From positions 99,008 through 163,007 of the forward strand of contig NMRA01000344.1 in assembly GCA_002633005.1 (NCBI GenBank): a stretch of DNA of 64,000 nt, written 5' to 3'. Shown here piece by piece: positions 63,735 through 64,000 of the stretch (positions are counted from its first letter, which is position 1; each line of letters begins with the position of its first letter). The notes beneath the pieces are model-generated. The model saw only the letters and a list, made by a program, of their open reading frames with translations, was not told where the DNA came from and ran no database searches. Both the position numbers and the translations under genes were made by a program. This DNA comes from Phoronis australis. Lineage: Eukaryota; Phoronida; Phoronidae.

Positions 63735-64000
63735 TGTTGTAATACAAGGGAGTCACTGGCCAAGCAGAAACACAGGTTCGGGCCTATTAACGCGGTGCAA
63801 GAGAAAAGTCCGGAGTATACTCATAATGCGTCCGCAAAGGACGGGAGCGAACTCCAGAAGAGCCAGACGATCTTGTCACGTGGTCTTGAAGGGTGACGGT
63901 CACAGAGAAGGGTGACCTCGGCTGGGCTCTTCTGGCGTTAGATGTCGCACCAGGCCAAGACCAACATTGTTAACAAAAGGACATCACAACATAGAGACGC
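63735..64000 (-). repeat. 5' LTR, incomplete at the window edge
   Basis: Direct repeat of 59097-59360. About 30 bp, including the outer terminus, and any target-site duplication lie beyond the window. Confidence 0.9.

Larger units (their letters stand above)
59097..64000 (-). mobile_element. LTR retroelement encoding gag and a TatD nuclease, no pol; runs off the right edge
   Basis: Read on the minus strand: 5' LTR (beyond 64000 to 63735), PBS (63719-63732), gag (63381-61942), -1 frame (61969-61475), TatD frame (61499-60279), AT-rich non-coding segment, PPT (59393-59406), 3' LTR (59392-59097). The internal region is 4342 bp. LTRs begin TGTAGTAA and end TTACAACA (TG...CA). I see no RT, RNase H, integrase or aspartic protease motif in any frame. 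The two LTRs differ by about ten substitutions and two short indels over the 266 bp visible, and there are in-frame stops, so this copy is old. It is probably a non-autonomous element in which TatD replaces pol. Confidence 0.85.

Overview
The window looks like nuclear DNA of a marine-type invertebrate metazoan. Genes are split by short exons and multi-kilobase introns, GT/AG splice sites are clear, coding density is very low, and interspersed repeats are abundant. A deuterostome such as a hemichordate is possible, but the sequence does not fix the species. Assembly gaps lie at 2881-3226 and 31773-32214, and single Ns at 34753, 50535, 52018 and 52495.

Layout. (1) 1-3600: repeats, namely a ten-copy GTACGTACACTACA motif cluster, a dispersed repeat, a 179-bp foldback and a tRNA-derived SINE-like unit. 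(2) 3635-28508, minus strand: an ADAM-family gene rebuilt exon by exon (12 phase-compatible exons: prodomain, reprolysin-like domain, disintegrin, start of the cysteine-rich domain). Its zinc-binding motif is HEIGQKLGFEDD instead of HExxHxxGxxHD, so it is predicted to be a pseudoprotease. Its introns hold several TIR elements, a DDE-transposase relic, a non-LTR retrotransposon fragment, minisatellites, and two same-strand coding exons (4359-4906) of an unidentified protein. (3) 29.1-31 kb and 39.7-41 kb: two tandem arrays of one repeat family in opposite orientation whose units carry CTCF-like cores (CCACTAGGTGGCGC type). They flank a composite tandem array at 31.1-36.5 kb. (4) 42072-49131, minus strand: CDK2, seven exons from the start codon through subdomain X, with an E2F, E-box and CCAAT promoter. 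The last exon was not located. A 1.4-kb element with about 165-bp TIRs and a THAP-like remnant sits in one intron, and a partial duplicate of exon 2 in another. (5) 49.6-58.5 kb: repeat-rich sequence with hairpins, an inverted-repeat element, SINE-like copies and two candidate host exons.

(6) 59097-64000, minus strand: the most interesting object, an LTR element running off the right edge. It has TG...CA LTRs, a primer binding site matching the 3' end of tRNA-Ser, gag with a CCHC knuckle, a canonical -1 frameshift signal (TTTAAAC, 7-nt spacer, stem-loop) at the end of gag, and a TATDN2-like TatD nuclease domain where pol would normally be, followed by a polypurine tract. No reverse transcriptase, integrase or RNase H is visible. 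This copy is decayed (in-frame stops in gag and TatD, plus a frame break), but the metal-binding residues of TatD are intact. The architecture suggests a retroelement lineage that took up a TatD nuclease and is probably mobilised in trans.
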